NCBI GenBank assembly: GCA_026983755.1
Contig: JALSTL010000196.1
Location: forward strand, 1 to 31,546
DNA: 31,546 nucleotides
DNA from: Melioribacteraceae bacterium
GTDB lineage: Bacteria > Bacteroidota > Ignavibacteria > Ignavibacteriales > Melioribacteraceae
Direction of reading: 5' to 3'
This document shows, piece by piece, positions 15,766 to 24,654 of this stretch (positions within the stretch are counted from its first letter, which is position 1; each line of letters opens with the position of its first letter). The translations under genes were made by a program, and so were the position numbers. The notes beneath the pieces are model-generated. The model worked only from the letters and a program-made list of their open reading frames with translations. It did no database searches and was not told where the DNA came from.

Positions 15766-16812
15766 ATGACAAAGACTTTTGATAAAATAAAACTTAAATA
15801 TAATTTGCTTTTACATCCTGTAAAGAAAAGCAATGAAAAAATTTCACTCAATAACAATTCGAAACTACTCATTTTATGTTTTGATCAAATAGAATATACA
15901 TTTGCATCAACATCATTAATTAAAATAATAAAAAAAGAAACCGGCTGTGAAATTGATGTGTTAACCACTCCGGGGAATGATTTGGTATTTAAAAATAATC
16001 CGAACGTTAATAATATTATTTTATTTTCCGAAAGTAAAAATTTTTTAAACAAGTTAAACGGTAATAAATATAATATTTTAATCAATACACAATTCGAAAA
16101 CAATAAAATTATAGAAAATATAATTTTGCAATTGGATATTGAAAATAAAATTTCATTTAGAAAAAAAAACTCGGAATTTTATACACACGTTGTTAACAGA
16201 AAAAAACATTTACATATTTTGGATGAAATATTATTATTAACCAACCCTTTCGATTTTCCGTTTACAAAAAAAGAAATTAAAATAGATTATAATGGTGAAA
16301 TTTCCGCAAGAAGTTTTGTTGTAGATTTCATCATAAAAAATAAAATAGATACCAACAAACCTTTGATTGGTATTAACATTTCTTCAGAGAACGACAATTT
16401 TTGGGGAATTGACAGATATAAAAAACTAATAAAATATTTAAGTAATTATGATGTTAACGTAATTATATTAAGACATCCTATAGATAAAGAAAAAGCCGAA
16501 CAAGTTTACCGTAGCAATAGTATTATATTTAATAATAATCATTATAATGAATTTGCCGCAATTATTTTGGAGCTCGATTTTTTATTTACTCCGGATTCAT
16601 CTGCGGTTCAAATCGCTTCAGGCAAAGAAATTCCAATGTTTATTTTATATCTCAATAAAGAAATGGCAAAACGCTGGTGCCCGTATAGTTCCGATTATGA
16701 ATGCGTAATTGCCGATGCGGAAAATTATTTAAAACTTTCGTACGGTAATGTACTAAATTCTTTCATTCCCTTTTTTGAAAATTTTTATAACAAATTTTAC
16801 GATAATAAATAA
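15766..16812 (+). CDS. Family 9 glycosyltransferase (heptosyltransferase-like)
   Basis: A 348-aa GT-B fold protein resembling lipopolysaccharide heptosyltransferases. The first domain starts KLLILCFDQIEYTFASTSLIKIIKK (45-70), matching 'iGDvvlttPli..lk', followed by IDVLTTPGNDLVFKNNPNVNNIILF. The second domain has LIGINISSENDNFWGIDRYKKLIKYL, VNVIILRHPIDKEKAEQ and the donor-site region FLFTPDSSAVQIASGKEIPMFILY (272-295), where Asp and the 'TPDSSAVQIAS' block match the family. It ends with KRWCPYSSDYECV. The usual 'GDTG..H.A' pattern is reduced to PDSSAVQIAS, so it is a divergent member. It lies in a compact run with the MauE-like gene and ispE. A cell-envelope glycan role is likely, the sugar unknown. 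Confidence 0.78.
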   Translation: MTKTFDKIKLKYNLLLHPVKKSNEKISLNNNSKLLILCFDQIEYTFASTSLIKIIKKETGCEIDVLTTPGNDLVFKNNPNVNNIILFSESKNFLNKLNGNKYNILINTQFENNKIIENIILQLDIENKISFRKKNSEFYTHVVNRKKHLHILDEILLLTNPFDFPFTKKEIKIDYNGEISARSFVVDFIIKNKIDTNKPLIGINISSENDNFWGIDRYKKLIKYLSNYDVNVIILRHPIDKEKAEQVYRSNSIIFNNNHYNEFAAIILELDFLFTPDSSAVQIASGKEIPMFILYLNKEMAKRWCPYSSDYECVIADAENYLKLSYGNVLNSFIPFFENFYNKFYDNK

Positions 16813-16826
16813 AATAATTTATAACT

Positions 16827-17657
16827 ATGTTTCCCTTTATTATTAAAACGCCGGCTAAAATTAATTTGGGACTTAATATAGTTTCCAAGCGAAAGGACGG
16901 ATTTCATAATATTGAAACTTTTTTTTATCCGCTGAATAATTTATACGATATGCTTACATTTACATTCTCCTCCGATTTTACTTTTACTTCGAATAACAAA
17001 AATTTGAACAACGAAAGAAATAATTTAATATTAAAAGCACATAAACTTTTGGAAAAAGTTACCCGGAAAAAGTTAAACGTAACAATTAAATTAGAAAAAA
17101 AAATTCCAATCGGAGCAGGACTTGGCGGTGGAAGTTCCGATGCCGCTTGTACTTTAACAAGTTTGAATAATTTATTTAAACTTAAATTATCGTTTAATCA
17201 ATTATTAAGTATGGCTTTACAATTAGGTTCCGATGTCCCTTTCTTTCTTAAATCGGTTCCGGCCGTAGGAAAATCTCGCGGCGAAATTTTAGAATATTCA
17301 AATATAAAAATTACCAAACCAATTTTAATTGTAAATCCCGGTATTCATATATCAACCGAACATGCATTTCAAAATATTACATTTGAAAAAAATATTTTCA
17401 ATTACAAATATTTTCTTAATAATGAAAAAATAAATTACATTTATCTAAAAGAAAATTTAACAAACGATTTTGAAAAATTTATATTTGCAAAATATCCGTC
17501 AATAAACAAAATAAAAACAACTATGTATAACTCCGGTGCTTTATTTTCCTTAATGAGCGGTACCGGATCAACCGTTTACGGAATATTCGAAACAAAAAAA
17601 GATGCCAACAATTGTAAAAATTTATTTCCCGATAATTATTTTAAAGTTATAGTTTAA
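16827..17657 (+). CDS. ispE: 4-diphosphocytidyl-2-C-methyl-D-erythritol kinase
   Basis: IspE phosphorylates CDP-ME in the non-mevalonate (MEP) isoprenoid pathway, in the cytosol. It belongs to the GHMP kinases. TPAKINLGLNI (8-18) carries the catalytic lysine K11, KDGFHNIETFFYPL matches the substrate region, PIGAGLGGGSSDAA (94-107) is the ATP loop, GSDVPFFL has D136 as catalytic base, and MSGTGSTVYGIF is the C-terminal motif. The length of 276 aa is normal. It sits 14 bp after the family-9 glycosyltransferase and 1 bp before the cation transporter. The DXP-using pdxJ elsewhere in the window fits an organism with the MEP pathway. Confidence 0.95.
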   Translation: MFPFIIKTPAKINLGLNIVSKRKDGFHNIETFFYPLNNLYDMLTFTFSSDFTFTSNNKNLNNERNNLILKAHKLLEKVTRKKLNVTIKLEKKIPIGAGLGGGSSDAACTLTSLNNLFKLKLSFNQLLSMALQLGSDVPFFLKSVPAVGKSRGEILEYSNIKITKPILIVNPGIHISTEHAFQNITFEKNIFNYKYFLNNEKINYIYLKENLTNDFEKFIFAKYPSINKIKTTMYNSGALFSLMSGTGSTVYGIFETKKDANNCKNLFPDNYFKVIV

Positions 17658-17658
17658 T

Positions 17659-18660
17659 ATGAAATCCGAACCGATGAGCAAAACAAAAATAAAACAAAAA
17701 ATTAATGCCGCATGGTTATCATTAATTGTTGGAATATTTTTATTTTTAATTAAAACCACTGCATTTTTTCTAACCGATTCGAAAGCTATCTTTTCAGATG
17801 CAATTGAATCGATTGTGCATATTGTTGCAATAATAATTTTTTTATACAGTATAATTTTAAGCTCAAAACCGGCAGATAAATCTCATTTATACGGACATGG
17901 AAATATTGAATATTTTTCCGCCGGCATAGAAGGATTTCTTATTGTTGTTGCTGCAATAACAATTTTTTATTTTTCCATAGTTGATTTGCTGGGAACACCA
18001 CAACCGAAACAACTTAATTACGGAACTATATTAATTGCCTTTTCCGCTTTGGTAAATCTTTTCCTCGGTTTTTATTTGGTTAAAATCGGTAAACAAACAA
18101 ATTCCATTGCACTTGTTGCAGACGGCAAGCACATTTTAACCGATGTTATTACCAGTTCCGGAATTGTTATAGGTTTAATTATTGTTTTGATTACAAAAAT
18201 TAATTTTATAGATCCGATTATTGCAATGTTGGTTGCTATAAATATTTTATTTACCGGTTATAAGCTAATCAGATCTTCTATAGGAGGTTTGATGATGGAA
18301 ACCGACCACAATTTACTTGACGAAATTACTACATTACTTATTAATCATCAAAAGGATTATATAATTGATATTCATCATCTTCGCTTTTGGCAATCCGCCG
18401 AAAAAGTATTTATAGATTTTCACATAACAGTTCCTTACTTTTTTAACATAAAGCAAGCACACAATATTGAAGACGAAATATCAAATGCTTTTTTTATTTC
18501 AATTCCTAATTCCGAAATAAGAATGCATTTTGATTATTGCGATTCAACACTATGTAAATATTGTAATTTTAGTAAATGTGATGTTCGTTCCGAAAAATTT
18601 ACCGAACAAATTAAATGGGATAGCGATAAACTCCTTTCACATGAAATAAACTTGCCTTGA
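17659..18660 (+). CDS. Cation diffusion facilitator family metal transporter
   Basis: A 333-aa inner-membrane proton-metal antiporter of the CDF family with six helices (about 18-37, 48-68, 86-107, 121-140, 163-180, 183-200) and a cytosolic C-terminal domain. The transport site on helix 5 keeps H158 and D162 (DGKHILTD). On helix 2 the canonical HxxxD or DxxxD is ExxxH (E50, H54 in SDAIESIVH), so metal preference may be unusual. The cytosolic tail ends in a four-cysteine cluster (C294, C299, C302, C307). It starts 1 bp after ispE and is the last gene of this plus-strand run. The metal could be zinc, iron, cobalt or manganese. Confidence 0.9.
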   Translation: MKSEPMSKTKIKQKINAAWLSLIVGIFLFLIKTTAFFLTDSKAIFSDAIESIVHIVAIIIFLYSIILSSKPADKSHLYGHGNIEYFSAGIEGFLIVVAAITIFYFSIVDLLGTPQPKQLNYGTILIAFSALVNLFLGFYLVKIGKQTNSIALVADGKHILTDVITSSGIVIGLIIVLITKINFIDPIIAMLVAINILFTGYKLIRSSIGGLMMETDHNLLDEITTLLINHQKDYIIDIHHLRFWQSAEKVFIDFHITVPYFFNIKQAHNIEDEISNAFFISIPNSEIRMHFDYCDSTLCKYCNFSKCDVRSEKFTEQIKWDSDKLLSHEINLP

Positions 18661-19021
18661 TTTGAATTCAGTGTTAAAATATTTATTACATTTATTGCTA
18701 CAATCAATTTATTCCCTTCTTTTAATGATAAGAATAATCCGTCGGTTATTAACTGTATAGATTTAATAATATAAATACAAAGGGTAAGGTCTTGTCTAAA
18801 AGATAATTTCAATAGTTATATAATTTTGGAATATAAAATTGTTTTACGGATATGTTATACAATTTAAAATTATTAAATCATTTTTGGTAATTAAAAATAT
18901 TTATAACTATTTTTCTTTAACATGATTTTAAGCAACTATAATTTTTACATTTCTTTACGATTATTATTTACTTGATTGCACTAAATATATTCAACTATTT
19001 GGGAAATAAATTTTATTTTTT
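18661..19021. other. Intergenic gap before the TonB-dependent receptor gene
   Basis: A 361-bp A+T-rich gap between two plus-strand genes. I see no tRNA, no strong hairpin terminator and no credible small gene; the longest candidate frame starting at ATG on the plus strand is about 11 codons. It probably contains the receptor promoter, but I cannot point to clear promoter boxes. The ribosome binding site before 19022 is poor (GGGA about 18 bases away). Confidence 0.5.
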
Positions 19022-21481
19022 ATGGAAAAGAATTTGAAGAGTACAATTTTTAATATACCAACATTTATAATAGTTTTAGTAATAATTTCATTTACAATAT
19101 TACAAGCTCAAAATCAAGATATAACATTAAAAGGCAAAGTACTAAACGGACAAACTAACGAACCGCTTCCCTTTGCAAATATTTATCTTAAGGATACCAA
19201 TATTGGAACATCTACGGATATTGACGGAAATTTTCATTTAACACTTCCTTATAGAAACGGACAACTTCTTATCAGTTTTTTAGGTTTCAAAACCGAAATT
19301 ATAGAAGTAAAAAAATTAAATCCGCTAAAAAAAATAAACGTTTACCTTTATCCGCAAGATGTTTATTTGCAGCAAGTATCTGTTTATGCAAGTGTAAAAA
19401 ACAAACAAGACGAAATAAAAGTTAGCGCCCTATCACTTCAAAGTGATAAAATAAAAAAAATTTCCACAGCCATGCCGGATGTTTTAAGAGCTTTACAATT
19501 TTTACCCGGAATTGCCGCTAACAACGAATATAGTGCGGAATTTAACGTTCGTGGCGGAAATAAAGATGAAAACCTTGTTTTGGTTAACGGTGCAGAAGTT
19601 TACGAACCTTTTCATATTAAAGAAGCTTCAAACGCCAGTGTGGGAATATTTAACGTAGATTTAATAAATAATGTAGATTTGATAACCGGAGGCTTCAGTG
19701 CCAGATACGGTGATAGATTGAGTTCCGTTGTAAATATTGAATATAGAAATGGCAACCGGAAAGAATATAAAGGTGCGGGAACAATTAGTTTAGCCTATGC
19801 CGACGGATATGTTGAAGGTCCGATTTCAAAAAAAAGTTCCTTTATCTTTGGAGTTAGAAAAACTTATCTGGAATATTTAATTGGTATGTTAAACTTCGAT
19901 TATGAAGATATTGATAGAGCCAAACCCTCTTTTTATGATGCACAAGGTGTTTTATCATACGATTTTTCTCCCACAAACAAATTGAAATTTGAATTTATAC
20001 ATTCCGGCGATGATTTTAGATATAATCCTACATCAGCTAATTCTTTCTTAAACTATCAAGGCGATTTTAATGGTCAACAAGCTTTCTTTCGAGATAAAAT
20101 AGAAACTTATCAAGATAATATCGGGAAATATAATAGTACACTACTCGATTTACAAAGTATTATTTTCCTATCTAAAAATGCATTTATAAAATCCAATTTA
20201 TCTTATTACGACCAAAGAGATAACGAATACAGAATTTGGAAACGTAGCTCGTCGAAAGATATTTCTGCAGATCATATTTATTTTGATAGACGCTCTGGAA
20301 CAAGAGAAAATAGAGCCGTTCTAAACATTAAAACTTTGGAAGCCAAAACAGCTTTGGATTATCAATTCAGTCCTTTTTATGAAACCAAATCCGGTATCAG
20401 CTTTAAAAATATTGTTTATCTGCAAAATTTTACAGACAATCACATAATTGATAATTTCAATAACATAAAACATTACCCGGATACAACATACTATTCCGAC
20501 ACAACAAAAGGAGTATCTTTTGCTAACGAGTTATTGAATGCTAAATCCTATAAACTATCCGGCTATTTGGAAAACATCTTCCAAATAAAAAATAACTTTT
20601 TAGTAAATGTTGGTGGTAGATTCGATTATTTTGATATAAATCGCAATTTGAATTTTAGTCCGAGAATCAGTATGGCATATTTTTCAAAATTCGGCTCTGT
20701 TATTCGTGCTGCATGGGGAGAATATTATCAATCGCCTATATACAGACAATTAGCTTATTCGGTAGCTTCCGATACCAATACACAAGCTCAACATGCTACA
20801 CATTATATATTAGGTTTGGAACAAAATTTCAGTTTAAGCAATTCCAAACTAAGCGTGTTAAAAATTAAATTGGACTTGTATTATAAAAATTATAAAAATT
20901 TGATTTCATCTTATTTTGCTACATTCGATCGTTTAGCTTATTCAAGGCATAATGATTCCAAAGGTTATGCCAAAGGTTTCGACTTATATATTCTATTAAG
21001 TTTGCCTGATTTTTACACTTGGATAAGTTACGGTTTTTTAGATGCAAAAGAAAATAATTTAACTGATAACTTGATAGGATACTATCCGCGTTATACAGAC
21101 CAGAAACATACGCTAACATGGGTTGCCGATTTAACATTAGGTAAAGGCTGGGGTGTAAATACTAGAATTGCTTACGGTTCCGGATTTCCATACACACCAA
21201 GAGAAAGTTATTTCGATGAAAAACGTGATCAATATGTTTGGAAAAAGAAACCTATAAATTCCGCTTACTTACCGGATTATAAAAGAGTAGATTTAAGAAT
21301 TTCAAAATATTTTAAGTTCCAACATTTTGTACTTAAAACATTTATTGATATCAGCAACATAACCAACTTTCAAAATATACAAGGCTTTGAATATAAATTT
21401 GATAGCGTTGGTAAACCTATTATTAAAAAAGTATATCTTTGGCCTATTCTTCCTTCTTTTGGAATTCGTTTCCAATTCTAA
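19022..21481 (+). CDS. TonB-dependent outer-membrane receptor
   Basis: An 819-aa outer-membrane beta barrel that imports a ligand with energy from TonB-ExbBD. It has a signal peptide (about 1-30, ending ILQAQ) and a CarboxypepD_reg-like domain (about 34-118, with GKVLNGQTNEPLPFANIYLKD and TSTDIDGNF). The plug domain (about 145-245) has MPDVLRALQFLPGI, FNVRGGNKDENLVLVNG, VDLITGGFSARYGDRLSSVVNI. The barrel ends in an aromatic terminus (PSFGIRFQF), the usual outer-membrane insertion signal. The ligand is unknown. No SusD-like partner follows; three related lipoproteins do, starting 170 bp downstream after a possible terminator. SusC-like membership is less likely because the protein is short and SusD is missing. 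Confidence 0.93.
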   Translation: MEKNLKSTIFNIPTFIIVLVIISFTILQAQNQDITLKGKVLNGQTNEPLPFANIYLKDTNIGTSTDIDGNFHLTLPYRNGQLLISFLGFKTEIIEVKKLNPLKKINVYLYPQDVYLQQVSVYASVKNKQDEIKVSALSLQSDKIKKISTAMPDVLRALQFLPGIAANNEYSAEFNVRGGNKDENLVLVNGAEVYEPFHIKEASNASVGIFNVDLINNVDLITGGFSARYGDRLSSVVNIEYRNGNRKEYKGAGTISLAYADGYVEGPISKKSSFIFGVRKTYLEYLIGMLNFDYEDIDRAKPSFYDAQGVLSYDFSPTNKLKFEFIHSGDDFRYNPTSANSFLNYQGDFNGQQAFFRDKIETYQDNIGKYNSTLLDLQSIIFLSKNAFIKSNLSYYDQRDNEYRIWKRSSSKDISADHIYFDRRSGTRENRAVLNIKTLEAKTALDYQFSPFYETKSGISFKNIVYLQNFTDNHIIDNFNNIKHYPDTTYYSDTTKGVSFANELLNAKSYKLSGYLENIFQIKNNFLVNVGGRFDYFDINRNLNFSPRISMAYFSKFGSVIRAAWGEYYQSPIYRQLAYSVASDTNTQAQHATHYILGLEQNFSLSNSKLSVLKIKLDLYYKNYKNLISSYFATFDRLAYSRHNDSKGYAKGFDLYILLSLPDFYTWISYGFLDAKENNLTDNLIGYYPRYTDQKHTLTWVADLTLGKGWGVNTRIAYGSGFPYTPRESYFDEKRDQYVWKKKPINSAYLPDYKRVDLRISKYFKFQHFVLKTFIDISNITNFQNIQGFEYKFDSVGKPIIKKVYLWPILPSFGIRFQF

Positions 21482-21483
21482 AA

Positions 21484-21522
21484 TGGTTTTACCTTAAAAT
21501 CTCTTTTTAAACCAATTTTTTT
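21484..21522 (+). terminator. Possible terminator after the TonB-dependent receptor
   Basis: TGGTTT (21484-21489) pairs with AAACCA (21509-21514) and is followed by A and seven T. The loop of 19 bases is long and the stem only six pairs, so efficiency is doubtful. Confidence 0.35.
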
Positions 21523-21651
21523 CTCCTTTTGTTGATCTGTATCACAGACATTCATTATGCATTCAATTGTTTAGCATTTGCGAAAACTAATTTAGGAATG
21601 TAAAAATTTTTAAGATAACAACACAATTATTTAACATAAAGGAGAAAGTAT

Positions 21652-22545
21652 ATGAAAAATATTAAATTCAAATACTTATTCAGTCTAATTATTACATTAG
21701 GCTTATTCATAACGTCTTGTACAACTAAAACAACCGAGCCGGCTTCGGTTAATAAAATTGAATATCAACCGACTCAAAAAGAAAGTAATACACAGGCAGA
21801 CCAATTGTTAAAAGAAACAATGCAAACCGTATCGGAAATGATTATCAAACAATCGTTTGTTAAAACGCCAGAAAATAAATTGGCAAAAACGGAAGATAAA
21901 ACGGATTACTATTATTTTGCAGGCAAACATATTTGGAGAGGTAATATTTCCAGAGAGGTATTCGGACATCCGGAAGGATTCACAGCACAATATTTAGCTA
22001 AATTAGGTTTTATGGATAGTTCCGGTGCTCCGCAATTTTGGCCCGGCGGTTCTTTGAAAATGGAAGGTTCATTAAAGGCTCATGCATCTTTAGGTTTTGT
22101 TGATGGTAAACCTTACGGTGATGAATATTGGTATCGTTTTCAAGGTGCTGTTACTCCAACAACAGCTTTCCCTTCCTTGGTTAATTTTCAAGGTGAATAC
22201 GAACGTCGTTGGGTTGGAATATATAACGGCGAAGATACGGAATTACATTATCTAATCAGATTAAATACTCAAAACTTAAAATATTTTTACAGATTTGCCA
22301 ATAACGATTATTGGTTAGACGGTTTTGTTACGGTTTTAATGGGTAAATATAAAATAGTTTTCAGATTTAACAATGCAAGAAAAGCTTATGTTAAAGTTTA
22401 TCAAAATGGAACCGTTGTTCAAACACGCATAATTCAATTACCTAATTTCTACGAAATGTTTAATGTTCCTTCATTAAACTCAGTTCAAGATATGGATTTT
22501 GGTTCTTTATTTGATTTTCCGTCACCAATATCCTTACCCCTTTAA
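21652..22545 (+). CDS. Lipoprotein of an unrecognised tandem family, copy 1
   Basis: A 297-aa predicted lipoprotein whose signal peptide ends in a lipobox (ITSC, C23), so it is anchored in the inner or outer membrane. I do not recognise the family. Blocks shared with the next gene at the same residue numbers are HASLGFVDGKPYGDE (144-158), ERRWVGI (184-190), NLKYFYRFANND (208-219), FNNAR (239-243) and PNFYEMFNVPSL (264-275). HIWRG at 93-97 and YLAK at 114-117 are also shared. The region after about residue 140 is rich in alternating polar and hydrophobic residues, suggesting beta strands; residues 36-70 look helical. A strong AAGGAG precedes the ATG. A good terminator follows, so this copy can be transcribed alone. 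The function is unknown. Confidence 0.85.
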   Translation: MKNIKFKYLFSLIITLGLFITSCTTKTTEPASVNKIEYQPTQKESNTQADQLLKETMQTVSEMIIKQSFVKTPENKLAKTEDKTDYYYFAGKHIWRGNISREVFGHPEGFTAQYLAKLGFMDSSGAPQFWPGGSLKMEGSLKAHASLGFVDGKPYGDEYWYRFQGAVTPTTAFPSLVNFQGEYERRWVGIYNGEDTELHYLIRLNTQNLKYFYRFANNDYWLDGFVTVLMGKYKIVFRFNNARKAYVKVYQNGTVVQTRIIQLPNFYEMFNVPSLNSVQDMDFGSLFDFPSPISLPL

Positions 22546-22574
22546 TATTTAGTTTGAATATAAGTATTTTTAAT

Positions 22575-22606
22575 AAAAAGACTCCGCTAACAGGAGTCTT
22601 TTTTTT
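22575..22606 (+). terminator. Strong intrinsic terminator after lipoprotein copy 1
   Basis: AAAAAGACTCC (22575-22585), a 7-base loop and GGAGTCTTTTT form an 11-bp perfect stem that runs into a tract of eight or more T. It lies about 30 bp past the stop codon of copy 1. It separates copy 1 from copies 2 and 3 unless read-through occurs. Confidence 0.9.
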
Positions 22607-22793
22607 ACCTTTCTTTTTTAAAAATAAGCTACTATAATATATTACTATATTTTTACGGCTAACAACATTTTAAGCAATTGTTTTTCTTTTTTAGATTTTT
22701 ATTAATTTATTAAACAAATTATACAAATTTTGCTATATTAATGTAACGAATATTATTAATTAAGAATTTTTTTAAATTCTTAGGAGAAACAAA

Positions 22794-23672
22794 ATGAAAA
22801 GAAAAAGAGCAATACATTTTAGCTTAATTGCAATAATTCTTCTTACTTTTGCTTTAATCGGTTGTAAAACATCCACCGAACCGAATACAACATTATCTCA
22901 ATTTCAATATTATCCTTCCAAGCCGGAAGCTAAACAACAAACCGAGGAAATTATAAACGAAACATTGAAACAGACAGTTTCAACATTATTGGGTTATCAT
23001 ACAATAAATTCGAATAACGCACTTTCCAAAATAGGAAGTGACGACTATTATTACGTTAACGGTTGGCATGTTTGGAGAGGTCATATTACCAAATCTCCTT
23101 TTCAAATTAAAGATGCATACAGTGCCGAATATTTGGCAAAAGTGCAATTCAAAAACTCTTCAAAAAATATAGTAAAAACTCCTAATAACAATACAAAATA
23201 TATTTATTGGTTTTTCAAAGCTCACGGAGCTTTGGGTTTTGTAAACGGAAAACCTTACGGCGACGAAGTTTGGTATGATGTTGAAGGTAATGCTACTCCG
23301 CTTAAAGCTAATCCTACTTTAATTAGTATGAAAGGAATTTATAACAGAAGATGGGTGGGAATTAAAGACGGTAAAGACGCCGAATACCTATACAAAGCCA
23401 ATTTCGATTTTCATAATCTTAAATTTTTTTACAGCAATGCTAAAAACGATTATAAATTAAAAGGAAAAATTAAAGTAGATTTGGAACCGTTTATTTTGAA
23501 AATTACCTTTAACAATTCCAGAGTTGGTAAAACAGAAGTTTACAAGGATGGAAAATTGAAATACAGTTATAAGCATGAATATCCTAATTTTTACGCTATT
23601 TATAATATTCCGTCTTTAACCGATTGGGAATTGGGAAAAAATTTCGAATTTCCGGGACCTATCCCTTTATAG
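22794..23672 (+). CDS. Lipoprotein of an unrecognised tandem family, copy 2
   Basis: A 292-aa predicted lipoprotein (lipobox LIGC, C24) and close paralogue of the preceding gene. HGALGFVNGKPYGDE (144-158), NRRWVGI (184-190), NLKFFYSNAKND (208-219), FNNSR (239-243) and PNFYAIYNIPSL (264-275) sit at exactly the same numbers as in copy 1. WHVWRG (91-96) and AEYLAK (111-116) match too. The N-terminal segment FQYYPSKPEAKQQTEEIINET (37-57) is better kept in copy 3 than in copy 1, which suggests that copies 2 and 3 share a more recent ancestor. AGGAG precedes the ATG by seven bases. It has its own upstream region of about 187 bp after the terminator, so it probably has its own promoter. The function is unknown. 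Confidence 0.85.
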   Translation: MKRKRAIHFSLIAIILLTFALIGCKTSTEPNTTLSQFQYYPSKPEAKQQTEEIINETLKQTVSTLLGYHTINSNNALSKIGSDDYYYVNGWHVWRGHITKSPFQIKDAYSAEYLAKVQFKNSSKNIVKTPNNNTKYIYWFFKAHGALGFVNGKPYGDEVWYDVEGNATPLKANPTLISMKGIYNRRWVGIKDGKDAEYLYKANFDFHNLKFFYSNAKNDYKLKGKIKVDLEPFILKITFNNSRVGKTEVYKDGKLKYSYKHEYPNFYAIYNIPSLTDWELGKNFEFPGPIPL

Positions 23673-23714
23673 TTTGAATAATTTTGTTTTTATTTTGAGG
23701 ACGCAAATATTTCC

Positions 23715-24611
23715 GTGTATGATAAATTTTTTAATAAATTTATTTCTATTTTTTTAATTATTTTATTTATTTCCTGTTCAGAGCAAATTACCGAACCTTA
23801 CGGTTTGAAAAAATTTATTTTCACATTATCCAAACCGGAAGCTAAATTGCAAACAGAACATTTGGCAAATGAAACTATTGCCATTCTTTTGGAAACAATA
23901 AACAAACAAGCTTCGGTTAGCAGCAATGAATTAGAATTAATTAAAAAGAATGGAAGCTATCATAATTTCTTTTCCGATGGTTGGTATGTTTGGCAAGATA
24001 ATATTTCGACCAATCCTTTCGGAGAACAAGATGCTTTTAAAGCTTCGTACATTAGTAAAATTTCTTTTAACAATTCAAACCCCAATTTAGCGGATACTAC
24101 CAAAAGTTTTTTCTCGGTAAATAGTAAATACGGATTTGTTAATAATTCCATTTATGGCGATGAAGTAAACTTTGCTATGAAAACAGTTTTAATTTCTTCT
24201 TCTAAAAATGTTATACCAATAGAAATTTCCGCTAAGTATAAACGACATTGGATTGCCAATTATGATCAGACGAATTCGGATTTACACTTTATCGTTTCAA
24301 TTTCCGCTAACAATTTGAAATATCGTTCGCACAACAACAAAAAATGGTTTGAGGGTTATTTAAGTATTTCTTATGAAAATTATACCTTTGATATTCAATT
24401 CGGACAAAATGCAAATACCAAAGTTTTCTTCTTTAAAAGAAATTCACTTATTGAAAGTTATTTTATTACTCTTAATTCATTAAAAATTATGGAAAGTTTA
24501 TCAAAGAAAAATAAAAATATTTTCCCCGGATATTCTTCGGTAAATAGAAATTTCATAAATCTGCTTGGTAATTTTCCCAATAGAGATTCAACCTATTTTA
24601 CATCTTTTTAA
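23715..24611 (+). CDS. Lipoprotein of the same tandem family, diverged copy 3
   Basis: A 298-aa predicted lipoprotein (lipobox FISC, C21). It keeps the segment SKPEAKLQTEHLANET (39-54), GWYVW (89-93), PFGEQDAF (101-108), YGFVNNSIYGDE (139-150), KRHWI (176-180) and NNLKY (199-203). It has lost the arginine of WRG (now WQD), the HG before LGFV, the FNN-R motif and the NFY..N-PSL block, and its last 50 residues do not match. The start is GTG at 23715 with only GAGG 14 bases away; no ATG is near, and an ATT at 23709 fits the spacing better. It lies 42 bp after copy 2, probably cotranscribed. It may be a diverged partner or a decaying duplicate. Confidence 0.75.
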   Translation: MYDKFFNKFISIFLIILFISCSEQITEPYGLKKFIFTLSKPEAKLQTEHLANETIAILLETINKQASVSSNELELIKKNGSYHNFFSDGWYVWQDNISTNPFGEQDAFKASYISKISFNNSNPNLADTTKSFFSVNSKYGFVNNSIYGDEVNFAMKTVLISSSKNVIPIEISAKYKRHWIANYDQTNSDLHFIVSISANNLKYRSHNNKKWFEGYLSISYENYTFDIQFGQNANTKVFFFKRNSLIESYFITLNSLKIMESLSKKNKNIFPGYSSVNRNFINLLGNFPNRDSTYFTSF

Positions 24612-24654
24612 GTTTTATTCAATTTTAATAATTCCGTTTTTACCAATGAAAGTG

